The position numbers were made by a program, and so were the translations under genes. The notes below the pieces were generated by a model. That model did not search any database. It saw only the letters and a list, made by a program, of their open reading frames with translations, and was not told the origin of the DNA. From IMG/VR virus record IMGVR_UViG_3300042691_037870, positions 1 to 64,000 of that record: 64,000 nt of DNA; one strand, 5' to 3'. Below, piece after piece: positions 30,818 through 41,700 of the stretch. Source of the DNA: a virus. Each line of letters opens with the position of its first letter. Position 1 is the stretch's first letter.

Positions 30818-31594
30818 TTAGAATTTAATGAATCCATAGTTTATACCCAATCCAACTCCTACATATAAAGCAGGCTGTACTCCAGTAGGTGTAAAAGCAG
30901 CGCCTAGTCCACCGTTAAATGTTGGACCTATGCTCCATTTTTGTTTCTTTTGTGGTGGGAATAAATCTTTTTGTGGGATAAAAGCACCGTCTATTTTTGA
31001 AGGCTTAAATCCTGGATAGTTTGAACGAATAAAGATTTCGTAGTGATCGTCTTTCTTTTCAAGACCTGTAACAATATCAAAATTCATTTCATCTTGTTTA
31101 ACTTCATTCGTTGCATTTGTGATAGCACCTTTATTCATAGTAAATGAGGTAACTCCGTTTAATTTTCTAGAATTATTTGCATCAAATGTTTTATCAGAAT
31201 TCCAAGGTAGAGTGTAGTTTGCAATAGAATCACAAGGATTACCACTTTTACCTATAAGCCCAGTATCTATATTGGTAGGACCATCGTGTTGTGTTTGGAT
31301 TCCTGAAACAATTTTTGCAAGATAAGCAACTTTTCCTGATTGCGCTTTTACTTCTGCAGCAATTTCAGAGTTTAATTCTTTTAATCCTGCTTCACTACTT
31401 ATAAGAACACTTTTTTCAAATTGAACTTGTCCAAGATCATTTTTAGTTTCTTCAATTGTATCTTGAAGAGCTCGCATATTATTATCTTTCATAGCCAGAT
31501 CTGTTTTAAGATTTGATAATGAACATTGTTGTACGCAAAGAATCGCTATTAAAATAGCAATGAAAACTCCGATGTAAAAATGTTGTTTTTTCAT
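30818..31594 (-). CDS. Membrane-anchored coiled-coil protein, spanin-like
   Basis: A 258-residue protein with an N-terminal membrane helix (residues 6-24, FYIGVFIAILIAILCVQQC), then a coiled coil (about 30-90, DLAMKDNNMRALQDTIEETK), a loop region and a C-terminal Gly-rich beta stretch (IGPTFNGGLGAAFTP, LYVGVGLGINYGFIKF). This layout is frequent in phages of Bacteroidota and is often suspected to be a spanin or envelope protein. The cysteine after the helix (QQC) is not a convincing lipobox. It lies among tail genes, so an infection-stage membrane role is also possible. Confidence 0.7.
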   Translation of the reverse strand: MKKQHFYIGVFIAILIAILCVQQCSLSNLKTDLAMKDNNMRALQDTIEETKNDLGQVQFEKSVLISSEAGLKELNSEIAAEVKAQSGKVAYLAKIVSGIQTQHDGPTNIDTGLIGKSGNPCDSIANYTLPWNSDKTFDANNSRKLNGVTSFTMNKGAITNATNEVKQDEMNFDIVTGLEKKDDHYEIFIRSNYPGFKPSKIDGAFIPQKDLFPPQKKQKWSIGPTFNGGLGAAFTPTGVQPALYVGVGLGINYGFIKF

Positions 31595-31606
31595 ATAACT
31601 TATTTT

Positions 31607-32671
31607 TTATATTACACTTGATGTAGCTGTTATTATGTAACGATAATTAGTGGTATCAATTGTGTGCCAATGAGGCGCGACTGTCTTAACGTAACCTTGA
31701 ACAATACTTCCAAGTGGATCTGTATCATTATACTGGCCGTTTGTAACAATGTTTATTGTGTAAGGTGGTATTCTTAATTGTTGTTCTAATCTTAAAAATA
31801 CACTGGACTCTCCTGAGCTTTCACCGCCATTTACAGCTGAAATAAAAGATCTAATTTGATCACCATTTTGTAATTCATTAGAACCACTACCAATTGGGAT
31901 AGAACCGCCGGTATTACCCAATGTGTTTATTGGATTCACCAAATATGTTGTTACTCCTCCTCTTCTACGTTGAATATAAAAAGATGGTAAGTTATTCACC
32001 CCTGTTAATCCTGCAGTCCAGTCTAATGCAGAAGGAGAAGGCTCATTACCTGTAACGGTGACAGTCATAGAATCTGTTCCTGTTTGACCAATTGAGTCTG
32101 TTACCAATAAGTTAAATGTATAAACTCCATTTGTTAAAAAATCACCTACATCTGGTGATATTTGAAACTCATCCGGAGTAAAATAAGTAGGTTCAGGATT
32201 AAGAGGGTCTGCGGACCATTGCCACACAGTAACTCCTGTTGCATTTGATGCGGTAGCACCACTTAAAGTTATTGTCGCTGGCGGACTAGTAATCGATTGA
32301 TCAGGACCAGCATAAACCACTAGAGATGTACTAGGTAAAGCAGTATAATTTAAATGATTGGACTCTCCTTCAACGCCTGAAGCATCTTTTACGTAAATCC
32401 AAACTTCAGCTGTTCCTGTAAACCCATTAGGATAAAAGATTCCTGTTAGTGATGCTTTATTTGTTCCTGGTATTGCACAAGGAACGTTACTGGAATTAAT
32501 GTAAGGAGTACCTGTTGCAGCAGTTGTACCAGTTGCAGAAATTAGCCCTGTTGCACCATTGCTTGCAGTATATCCTCCTGCCCATCTTGTACACAGGTCA
32601 TATGGTAGAATTCCACCACTTAATTCTGTTGATAGATTTGCTGAGCTATTACTTAAAATGTTAATTGACAT
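31607..32671 (-). CDS. Virion protein with PKD/Ig-like domain
   Basis: A 354-residue beta-rich protein. Residues about 130-215 form a PKD/Ig-like domain (YAGPDQSITSPPATITLSG, WQWSADPLN, GVYTFNLLVTDSIGQTGTDS). The flanks are Gly/Ser/Thr-rich with low charge. No signal peptide. It is placed 14 bases after the giant fibre gene and probably attaches to or caps that fibre. Surface display or glycan binding is inferred from the domain type. Confidence 0.7.
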   Translation of the reverse strand: MSINILSNSSANLSTELSGGILPYDLCTRWAGGYTASNGATGLISATGTTAATGTPYINSSNVPCAIPGTNKASLTGIFYPNGFTGTAEVWIYVKDASGVEGESNHLNYTALPSTSLVVYAGPDQSITSPPATITLSGATASNATGVTVWQWSADPLNPEPTYFTPDEFQISPDVGDFLTNGVYTFNLLVTDSIGQTGTDSMTVTVTGNEPSPSALDWTAGLTGVNNLPSFYIQRRRGGVTTYLVNPINTLGNTGGSIPIGSGSNELQNGDQIRSFISAVNGGESSGESSVFLRLEQQLRIPPYTINIVTNGQYNDTDPLGSIVQGYVKTVAPHWHTIDTTNYRYIITATSSVI

Positions 32672-32685
32672 CTTATTTTTTATTT

Positions 32686-35600
32686 TTATGATATTTCACT
32701 TTCAAGAATAACTTCTGGTCCATTTAAGGCTGTATTAGTTGAATCAGAGTATCTTACGATTGCTTGTCCATTTACTGTTAAATATTTATACGGATGAGCA
32801 GGATCCGTATTACCTAAAGAACTAAAGTTATAATTAGCAAACGGAGTATCTATATGTAAAATAGGCTTATCAAACATAATCTCTAATGTAAATGAAGCAT
32901 TCTTTAAATTTGTAGGTTCAGCAAGATCAGCTCCAGTACCGTAATGATTACCTAATCGTGGAACTACTCTCCATGTACAGTTTCTTACTCGAGAAAGATA
33001 ATCGTTTCCTAAGATAGAATAAGCTTTACCCATAAAACTACCAAATACATATGATTTTGATCCATCAAAATTAGATGGCGCATCCCAAATTAACATCTTG
33101 GCAATATTTGCATTAAAGAATTGATTTGCAAAGAAAGGAGTAAGATATCCGTTAGGTTGCACAAGAGTTTGATTAGATACTATTTTATTAAATATTTCCC
33201 CATTATTAAGATTACCCATGTTCGAGTTTACAGAAGAACTCATAGTAGCATCATAGAAATTACCACTCCATACAAGATTTTGCGTATGTGCAGGGTCATA
33301 TACATGATTCATTGTATAATTAGGGCCACCTGTATTGCTTAAAGAATCTCCAGGATAAATTGCTGGTGTAGTTGTAGGGAAAACTGTTTCAGGGTCGCTT
33401 GTGATAGCGGTACCTGGGTACCACTGATTAAATGAAGACCAATTCATCAATGATAATGAATTACCAAATAGTCTCATAAAATAATCATAATTATCTGCTG
33501 TGTATAATGAAGGAAGATATGATAATCTTATGTATTGTGTCCATCTTGGAGACCCCCAGTCAATTAATTGTGTTTCTCCACAATCATCATATGAAAAACC
33601 AGCGCTTAAATCAGGATTCTTAACCTCAATCGTCATGTTGAAGTCAATTAGCGCAAACTCTGAGTTAATACGCTTAAATCTAAATTGTGATGCTCTATTT
33701 TCTATTTCACCGTTGCTATTCCATCCGTTATCAAAATTAGTTGTTGGGTTATAGATTGAATAATATTTGTCAACATTACGTAAAAGTGCAAGACCGGTTG
33801 CACCAGATGCAACTCCTCTATATGGGCCGGTATTTGATGTAGTATAAAATAAATTACCAGAACTTAATTCGTATGCTATTAAAGTTATCTCTGTAAAAGT
33901 CATAGGACTAAACCCATCAGTTCTGATTATTCTATAATACCAATTTCCTGAAACAGGATTATCTACCCAATGTAGATAAAAATTGGCTTGATCATGCGAC
34001 CCTGTATCCGCCCCAAATATAGGTCCTATATTGGTCCAAGTAGTCCCATCAGGGGATCTTTGGAATTGCATAAGATAATAATTTTCGTTACCATTAGTAG
34101 TTCCTTCAGCTGTTAATTGTATAGGCTTTCCTGTTGCAGAAATAACAATTGGTGTGGAGCCAGCTGTACTTGAAAGAGCTTGCGTAAATGGACCAAGTTG
34201 GGTATAATTAGGTCCTGTTAAACCTGCATTTTGAAAAGAAAATCCATAATTATATTGTGTAGTTGGACCGCCTGTTACACCTAATGGCTGTCCAAATAAA
34301 TTAACTTTTCTACCGTATTGAGAAGGCGTAAAGGCATTTCCTCCAGTATTACCAGTAATTCCATATTTTGGTACTCCCATTAAAGTATTATAATACTTAA
34401 CGTGTAGAGGATAATCGTTATCAAATTTACCACTTGCATTTGTGGCAGTTGAACTAATATACTCATTACCAGCTGTTGTTCCTGTATAACTCGGTACAAA
34501 TTCAAGAGCTACTACTTCTTCAACATAGAATCTGCTTGTTGCGATTGTGTTTGTGTCAAATCCAGAATCCTTTTCCTTTTCTCCGTAATGATCTGTCCAT
34601 ACCATAAATGTACCACCAGAATTATCCGCTTTAGGAATCCAATATTCACGCAATGATGATTCATTTTGTGCAGATGCAATAACCGTGTTTACTTTACGAT
34701 AAGCATCAGTACCACTCACAGGACGATTCTGACCTATTGTTTCTGTTGTGTTAATTGCACGAGAACCTGGTATAACTGTGTTATCAGCTTCAAGGAATGA
34801 AAGAATAAGTTTTGGTGATTCTTGTCTTGCTTCTTTAATTTGATCTCTAACCCATTGTTGCTCGGTAGAAACGTTCATACCTTCACCAAGAACAAAGTTA
34901 TTTAATCTTAAGTTTGCATATTGTTTTTGAGTTTGTACAAAACTTTCATTTGTGATATCCCAATAACCTTGTGTATTGTATTCATTGATTACCCAATTAG
35001 AATCAATATCATAATTCCAAAGTTCAGCTGCACAAGCACCTTGTGTTGCTGTAAATCCAACTTGAGCCCAAGGAGTTCCACTACCAGCATTAAATTCGGT
35101 TGGGTGAGGTAAGACAAAGTTATAAAAATAAGGTTTAAAGTCTACCAATGCACCACTACTTGTTGCATTTTGTAACTTGATTTTGATGATTCTACCTTCA
35201 AAGTCAGTATCTAGTGACATTGTAAAAATATTGCCACCTGCTGTTGTATATGCTGCCCAATCTAAGAATAAGTAATTGCGAATACTGCTACCTGTAATTG
35301 TTAAAGTCTGTAAAGGTGGATAACCGTATCCAGCTTTTAGGGTTGATCTTGAGTTACTTCCATATACTTTACCAGCACCAACTTCAAGTCTTATATAATC
35401 ACCCATTGAAGTAGCACGATTAATTTCAGCAGCAGGACTACTTGAAATTGTTTCAGCATATGTAGCACTTAATCCTTCATAGCTGATTAATCCATAAGGT
35501 TTATTTTGGTTAGAACCCGTACCCATTGTTGCTGTACCAGAAGAATATGGATTAGGATATGGGAATAATTGTCTTGCATCACCTTCTGCGGAGGTTCTTA

Positions 35601-38600
35601 CATAATGTACATATCCATTTACTCCACGTTCACGAGATGAATAAGTATCACTATCAAATCCAGGACGATTACCAATACCAATATCCCCATCACGAGTCAT
35701 CATCATCGTAATGTTATTTAAAACATCACGAGTACTTAAACCTTGTTGCTCAAAAGTTCTATAAAGTAAACCACCATCACGACCTGACGAAATATTTACA
35801 AATGCAAGATCACCACCATTAGAACCAATGATTGCCGAACCACCATTATCAAAAGTAGTACCTGTTCTCCAAACTGTATCTACACTATCTCCCTGATTAA
35901 GAAGATCTCTAAATAAGTTAAATCCAACGTAATGTCGGGCAGTCCATAAATTATCAAAGATATTTCCATGTGGGAATGAACCATTAAGTGCGGCTGTACC
36001 ACTATAAGCAGCAATATTTCTTGTGCTTAATGCCCACGGAGTAACCTGTCTTGTAGGTGCTTGATATTCTCTCCAAGCATAGTTAGCAGCATTAGGTGAT
36101 CCACTAGATCCTGTTGCTGGACGACTACCCATAAGAGCTGTTGCTCCTACAACTCCATAAGCTTCATAAGGATAATCTCTAAATCCAACGTTATATGTCC
36201 ACACATGATTATAGTCAAGATAATCAACGATTACTTGTTGCCCTGCATAACCTGCTCCAGGATAGTATCCCGTTATTCCAACTACATTTCCTGTTTGTCC
36301 TGCAAGAAAAGCATATCCTGGTGACCACGGATCATTACCATCTCGGCCTTCGTTATTTGTGTTTTTACCAAATAAGTGAACTCGAGATCTTGGATAAAGA
36401 TTATGAATACCTACACCTACCGGAGTTTCTGTTGTAGTTTTATAAGTAGGTCCATACATATTAGGGTTAAGCGGTGAAAGACCTACAGGAAATTCTGTAG
36501 CAACATGCGATGCAACAAGACTAATTTCTCCAGCGCTATTTGCTGAAACACCAAGTCTTAAAATACTTGTTTGTTTATTTCCTGCTAGGTTTACCCAAGT
36601 TTCTCTACGAATAGCAGTATCAAGATTTGTAGTTGCTACATTATTACGTTTACCACTTGATAGGTAAGGATTTGCTGTTTCATTAGCAGCTGGTATAACT
36701 CCGCCTAAGTAAACATCGGTATATGTAGCTGTTAACCCTGTAGCAAAATCTTGTGTAAAGGCACCTACTTTCATTACCTTTGTAGGATAGTTTGACCAAA
36801 CAGAAGTTCTATCTATAACTGCAGGATTAATGCTGCTTACATCAATATCATTAGAACGAATAAACGCATTTATATGTAATCTTGCAGCAGGCTCATAAAC
36901 ACCAGAATCATCAGTCGTAAATGTACCAACTCCAAGATTTCTAAATGGAGATACGTAAAATACAGGTAATGAGTTTTGCTGGTTTGCAGTTAAATTAGGT
37001 GTTGCTTCGTGTTGAATACTTTGTTGCTGAAATTGAGATGTGTAAAAAATTAATTCACTTAAAAAGTTTGTATAATTTGAACCATCCCAGTTCTTTTTAC
37101 CTCTTTCACGCATACCTGCAATACGGTATGTTCTATCAGCCGTATGTGTATCAAGATTTGAAGGATCACCAGAATCCAATAAAGTTGACCATAGATCTGG
37201 TGAAACGGTTGCAGCTGATCCATACCAAGATGATCTTGTATAGTTTCCTGTTGCAAAAGTAGTAGGTGTATCGGTTAGGTTACCATAATTAAGTGGCGCT
37301 ACAGTAGATCCTATAAGTGACTTACCATTTATTGAACTAATATATCCTTGTGTTACAGTATAAGATACTATATTACCGATATTAGATTCAGCGTAATTAC
37401 CTCCTGTGATATAATCAGAAGAGCCGTACATATCTTCAGGTAAAGAACATACATATTGATTAGATGTTATTAATTTTTTAACATCTAATAACATTTCTCC
37501 AATATTAACCGTATCATTATATGTTAATGGAGTACCAAATTGATTATTAACAGGGTTTAATGAATATCTTGATGAAAATACAGATAGTGATTTCTTAATC
37601 TGAGTTCCTGTTACACCATCATATGAACCTACACCTGAATATAAGTACATACCTAAAGACCCAAATACATATTCTGTTCCTGGTGTGTAAGTTTCATCAT
37701 TTCTTCTTTCAGTAAAATACTGAATAGGTGAAAACTTATCTAATGTAACATCGTATAAAGGTTTTACCCAATATTGATCTCCTTCAATCCAATTGCCATT
37801 TTGTATAGGAAACCCTATAGTAGGTTCAGATGGGTATTGGCTTGTTAATCCTGATGGGTATGTCCAGCTTCTAGCGGTTACATTTGAAAAATATGGTAAA
37901 GTATCAATACTTTGTTTAAAGTAAAGGCGATCTATACCTGCATTATATCTTGCAGGCTGTGGTAATGTTAACGAATCGTTAGCACCCCAGTCATATATTG
38001 TAGGCGAATCTAATGTGCTGTCATCATCGTTACCTCCAGAATCGATAGCATTACCAGAAGAAATCCACACAGTACCGTACTTACTTAGCATTCTTGCATT
38101 TTTTACGGTTAGTGGAGAAGACGCGTTTGATGAAAACGGACCTGTTGCATACGGAGGTGCAGTTTGGTATGTAGTAATATCGTTTACCCACACATCACCA
38201 GCAACCCCACCAGATGTTACATTAAGTGGGTAAAAATACCAACCCGTTCCGCTATAATAGCCTGTTCCGCCTGGAGGATATGTTCCTGCAAATACATTTG
38301 AATAAGGGCTATTTGTATAAGCTGTAACAGCGTCATTAGTATCAAGAAATTTCCAAAACCCTTGATTCCAATGATCTACCCAAATTTGCCCTACTACATT
38401 AGAACCTGTGCCTACATATGTATTTAAGTATTCTAATGAATAGCTATTCCAGGGCCCTCCAACTGAAGACGGTCCAGTTTGACCACCAGCAGTACTACCA
38501 AATGGTATGATACCCATTACTGTTCCTGTAGGACCTTGTACTCCAGTAGGACCGATTGGTCCTTGCTTACCCGGAATACCTGGTAATCCTTGTTCACCTG

Positions 38601-38712
38601 GTAATCCTTGTGGTCCACCACCGTAAAGGCTAACTGTTTGGAAGTTATTATTTAACTTGGAAATAAGATCAGATATACTGTCGTTTTCAAGTAGTCTTTG
38701 TAAAGTTAACAT
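32686..38712 (-). CDS. Giant tail fibre/adhesin with collagen-like collar
   Basis: A 2008-residue protein. The N-terminal 30 residues (LLENDSISDLISKLNNNFQT) resemble the start of the 281-residue structural protein at 52058-52903 (SDN...TINENFK), perhaps a shared docking peptide. Residues 33-65 are Gly-x-y repeats (GLPGEQGLPGIPGKQ), as in trimeric phage fibres. The remainder is beta-rich, with many Gly/Ser/Thr/Asn/Tyr/Trp and very few Lys, and no recognisable enzyme domain. The length suggests a long host-binding fibre. It is separated from the 2512-residue gene by 71 A/T-rich bases that may hold a promoter (AATAAATA on the minus strand). Confidence 0.8.
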   Translation of the reverse strand: MLTLQRLLENDSISDLISKLNNNFQTVSLYGGGPQGLPGEQGLPGIPGKQGPIGPTGVQGPTGTVMGIIPFGSTAGGQTGPSSVGGPWNSYSLEYLNTYVGTGSNVVGQIWVDHWNQGFWKFLDTNDAVTAYTNSPYSNVFAGTYPPGGTGYYSGTGWYFYPLNVTSGGVAGDVWVNDITTYQTAPPYATGPFSSNASSPLTVKNARMLSKYGTVWISSGNAIDSGGNDDDSTLDSPTIYDWGANDSLTLPQPARYNAGIDRLYFKQSIDTLPYFSNVTARSWTYPSGLTSQYPSEPTIGFPIQNGNWIEGDQYWVKPLYDVTLDKFSPIQYFTERRNDETYTPGTEYVFGSLGMYLYSGVGSYDGVTGTQIKKSLSVFSSRYSLNPVNNQFGTPLTYNDTVNIGEMLLDVKKLITSNQYVCSLPEDMYGSSDYITGGNYAESNIGNIVSYTVTQGYISSINGKSLIGSTVAPLNYGNLTDTPTTFATGNYTRSSWYGSAATVSPDLWSTLLDSGDPSNLDTHTADRTYRIAGMRERGKKNWDGSNYTNFLSELIFYTSQFQQQSIQHEATPNLTANQQNSLPVFYVSPFRNLGVGTFTTDDSGVYEPAARLHINAFIRSNDIDVSSINPAVIDRTSVWSNYPTKVMKVGAFTQDFATGLTATYTDVYLGGVIPAANETANPYLSSGKRNNVATTNLDTAIRRETWVNLAGNKQTSILRLGVSANSAGEISLVASHVATEFPVGLSPLNPNMYGPTYKTTTETPVGVGIHNLYPRSRVHLFGKNTNNEGRDGNDPWSPGYAFLAGQTGNVVGITGYYPGAGYAGQQVIVDYLDYNHVWTYNVGFRDYPYEAYGVVGATALMGSRPATGSSGSPNAANYAWREYQAPTRQVTPWALSTRNIAAYSGTAALNGSFPHGNIFDNLWTARHYVGFNLFRDLLNQGDSVDTVWRTGTTFDNGGSAIIGSNGGDLAFVNISSGRDGGLLYRTFEQQGLSTRDVLNNITMMMTRDGDIGIGNRPGFDSDTYSSRERGVNGYVHYVRTSAEGDARQLFPYPNPYSSGTATMGTGSNQNKPYGLISYEGLSATYAETISSSPAAEINRATSMGDYIRLEVGAGKVYGSNSRSTLKAGYGYPPLQTLTITGSSIRNYLFLDWAAYTTAGGNIFTMSLDTDFEGRIIKIKLQNATSSGALVDFKPYFYNFVLPHPTEFNAGSGTPWAQVGFTATQGACAAELWNYDIDSNWVINEYNTQGYWDITNESFVQTQKQYANLRLNNFVLGEGMNVSTEQQWVRDQIKEARQESPKLILSFLEADNTVIPGSRAINTTETIGQNRPVSGTDAYRKVNTVIASAQNESSLREYWIPKADNSGGTFMVWTDHYGEKEKDSGFDTNTIATSRFYVEEVVALEFVPSYTGTTAGNEYISSTATNASGKFDNDYPLHVKYYNTLMGVPKYGITGNTGGNAFTPSQYGRKVNLFGQPLGVTGGPTTQYNYGFSFQNAGLTGPNYTQLGPFTQALSSTAGSTPIVISATGKPIQLTAEGTTNGNENYYLMQFQRSPDGTTWTNIGPIFGADTGSHDQANFYLHWVDNPVSGNWYYRIIRTDGFSPMTFTEITLIAYELSSGNLFYTTSNTGPYRGVASGATGLALLRNVDKYYSIYNPTTNFDNGWNSNGEIENRASQFRFKRINSEFALIDFNMTIEVKNPDLSAGFSYDDCGETQLIDWGSPRWTQYIRLSYLPSLYTADNYDYFMRLFGNSLSLMNWSSFNQWYPGTAITSDPETVFPTTTPAIYPGDSLSNTGGPNYTMNHVYDPAHTQNLVWSGNFYDATMSSSVNSNMGNLNNGEIFNKIVSNQTLVQPNGYLTPFFANQFFNANIAKMLIWDAPSNFDGSKSYVFGSFMGKAYSILGNDYLSRVRNCTWRVVPRLGNHYGTGADLAEPTNLKNASFTLEIMFDKPILHIDTPFANYNFSSLGNTDPAHPYKYLTVNGQAIVRYSDSTNTALNGPEVILESEIS
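38518..38616 (-). repeat. Collagen-like Gly-x-y repeat in the giant fibre
   Basis: Codons for residues 33-65 of the fibre encode eleven consecutive Gly-x-y triplets (for example GLPGEQGLPGIP). In phage fibres such a stretch makes a short triple helix near the attachment end, implying a trimer. Confidence 0.85.
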
Positions 38713-38783
38713 TCTTTATTTGGTTTATCTTTTTATACAAATTATTTATTCATCACCTTATATGATCCTATATAGGTATATAT
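38713..38783 (-). promoter_or_regulatory. A/T-rich gap between two giant tail genes
   Basis: This 71-base gap is the largest within the tail block. It contains the palindrome CCTATATAGG and, on the minus strand, GAATAAATAATTTG, near the T4-type late consensus TATAAATA. A promoter for the fibre gene is plausible but not established. Confidence 0.3.
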
Positions 38784-41700
38784 CTATATTCGCTTTATAA
38801 TAGCTGTTACAGAATAACCAAATGGTTTCTTAGTATCAAGTTGTTTATCAATTCTTACTGTAAACTCATCAATATTAATAACTTTACAATCTTTATCAAC
38901 ACGGTATCCAGCATCCGCTTTTTCAATATCGTCAAGTGTAATATCAAATATAGGAATGCCTTCTTCAGAAAGAGCATACAATTTTATTTCACCGATTTCA
39001 TATAACTGTATGATATTCTTATTTAGATAATCCTTTTTAAGATTTTCTATGTCAACAGTTGTTAAACTTTGTAATTCGGTTATCCCTAAAGTAGTTAACC
39101 AATCAAACTCATCGAAGCTAGTTGGTAATTCAATATCATCAAGTAATTTTCTAAGAAGTCTTGCTCTTAAATCCAAGTTAACCGTTAATGTAGGTTTACT
39201 TGTACCTTCTACATCAGTTAATTGAATTTCTTTTTTAGATAATAACTTAACCCCAACTTCTTCAGAAGGAGCTGTAACAGTAAAAGTAGCTTCAGTATCT
39301 AAGAAAGTATCAAGTATATGAGTATTAGGGATATTCATTACTTTAGAACCTAAGAATGACTTAAATTCTTTCATTTCATTAAAACCGTCTATAGGATTCC
39401 AATTTTGTGTATCATAATACTTACGATAGTAATTTTTATCCCATGTACTGTTTAAGACAAATTGTTCTTTAGTATCAACAGATACTTCACCTACAAGAGG
39501 GTAAACACTTTTATATGCGGAACCTCTTGCAATTTTTAGTATCTCTGCATCAGCAACTTTATTTATTCCGTAATTTCTTAAAATTCCTGTTAATGATGAT
39601 TTGTCATTAAAGTGTGTATTTACTAAAAGATAATCTTTTTCAAAATGTTTTGTAAAAGTTTCATCTTCACGAACCCAAAATGAAAGCACATCATTTGCAC
39701 GTGGTTCATAAGACCCACGATGACGATAAATTACTTCGTTTTGATTTGTATCAACTATATTATAACCAATGTTTGCTGCACCTAAATATTCGATAGGTTT
39801 ATCTTCATCATTTACATAAGCAAGAACTCCTGTTTTAATAATTTGATCAGGGTCTATAAATTGTAAGCGGTAGTCAGTTACTGCTACTGTAGTATTATTT
39901 TCAACTTTATAGTATTCAATAGATGAAGGGTGTGCATTATTGTCTACAGGCACGTAATTAACAAGTTCTTTAATTGATGCGTATGTTAATAAGTTTTTAA
40001 TATGTAGATATGCTGATGTACCACCTTTAATGTTATAAGTTTCAAGAGGCTCTGGGTTTATCGTTGATAATGCAACATTCATTGTTGTCATTAAGAACTG
40101 TACAATATTTAAACTTCCTGGAGTTATACTTGAGTAAATTGGGTTATTACTTCCACCAAAAGTAGTCTGTACAGGTAGGTAACTATCATTGTAAATTCTT
40201 GAATTTGTTCTATCTATATGTCTATATTGAGATCCTAATTTTACAACCTCAATAAGTTTAAATAAGGAACCATCTTTTGTAAATGAAGTAGGAACCACAT
40301 TTAACCCACCTGTTACTGTAAACGCATTATCTTTATTTGTGTAATTATCATATGTAGGTACAATTTCATTAATAACCGAAAAGTTATATGAAGGTTTAAT
40401 AGGCTCCCAATTCATTGTAATCTTGCCTCCATTAAATACCGGCTTTAAGGAATTGGTTAAACTATCAATGATATACCCACCAATACGAGTATCACCAAGT
40501 TCAAGATAGCCTCCACCTAAAAAACCTTGTCGAGGTCTAAGTATTGAAAGATCTTCATATGATGTTGTAGTTGGTGCATAAGGCAAGAACTGATTAATGC
40601 TTAAGATATCTTGTGATGCCAAAGTATTTCCGCTGTTAAATAAACCACCTAATGGAACTTGCTTTTGATTAATATTCTTTAATTGATCATTCATTGCATA
40701 AAAGAATAAGTAATCGTTTAATCCTGACTGTACACGATAATCTTGAATATGAATGTTAATAATCATCACAATTGATTTGAACTTATCATTACGATAAACT
40801 TCAATATCAACAGGTTTTTCAGCTAATAAAGGTGTGACAGGAACTATTCTTGCAATAGATGCAAATTTATAATCATTATACTTTTTAGATTCTGATACTT
40901 CTTCTCCAAGTGCATTATTAATATCAATTACTTGTACTTTTGCACCTCTGAATAATGTTTGTGATCTTTTAACGCCATCAGAATATTGCATAAAAGTATA
41001 TCTTTCATCGCGTGATTTAGTTATTAATTCATTTAGATCGTTAATCTCATTAGGATATCCTAATGCAAAGTATTTAGTAAACCAGTCATCAGTATCATCA
41101 CTCGTTAGTAAATCATACCACGTAGAATTTCCTTTTGCAATATCACTAAGTTTTGCAAACATATAAGAACGTGATCCTTCTAAAGATTCTGTAGGATAAT
41201 CTTTAGGAACAGTATCAAGATAAGGGAATTCATTAGTTAATAAAGAAGGTTCAGCAAACTTAACACTTGTGTCAGGTGAAAAGTTAGTTATACCAAAAGC
41301 TTTTGATATGTTAAGGCGATAGTAATTATCTCTTGCATCAGTTCCTTCTTGAACCCACTTATTAATGTAAGGAACCACTTTTGATTTAAGTGCATAATCT
41401 TTATTAAAGTTTTCTCTAAGTCTATCGTATTCTGAACGTAATGACTGTCTTAAGAAAGCATCTACATATAACTCGTCATTAAGTAAACCGCGAATAGCTT
41501 CAGCATCTTCAGGTGAATATAAGTCGCTAATAGCAGAGAATCCCGAAAACGTCTTTAAGTCTTTATCAAAATAATAGTCATTCTTAACAATTTTTACTCT
41601 TGCATTAGTATTTGATAAACTGTTAACTACAATTTTATATGAAAGAGGTTTTGCTTCTGTTACCGCTCCTGAATCGTTAGTAACAGAAATTCTTCTTCTC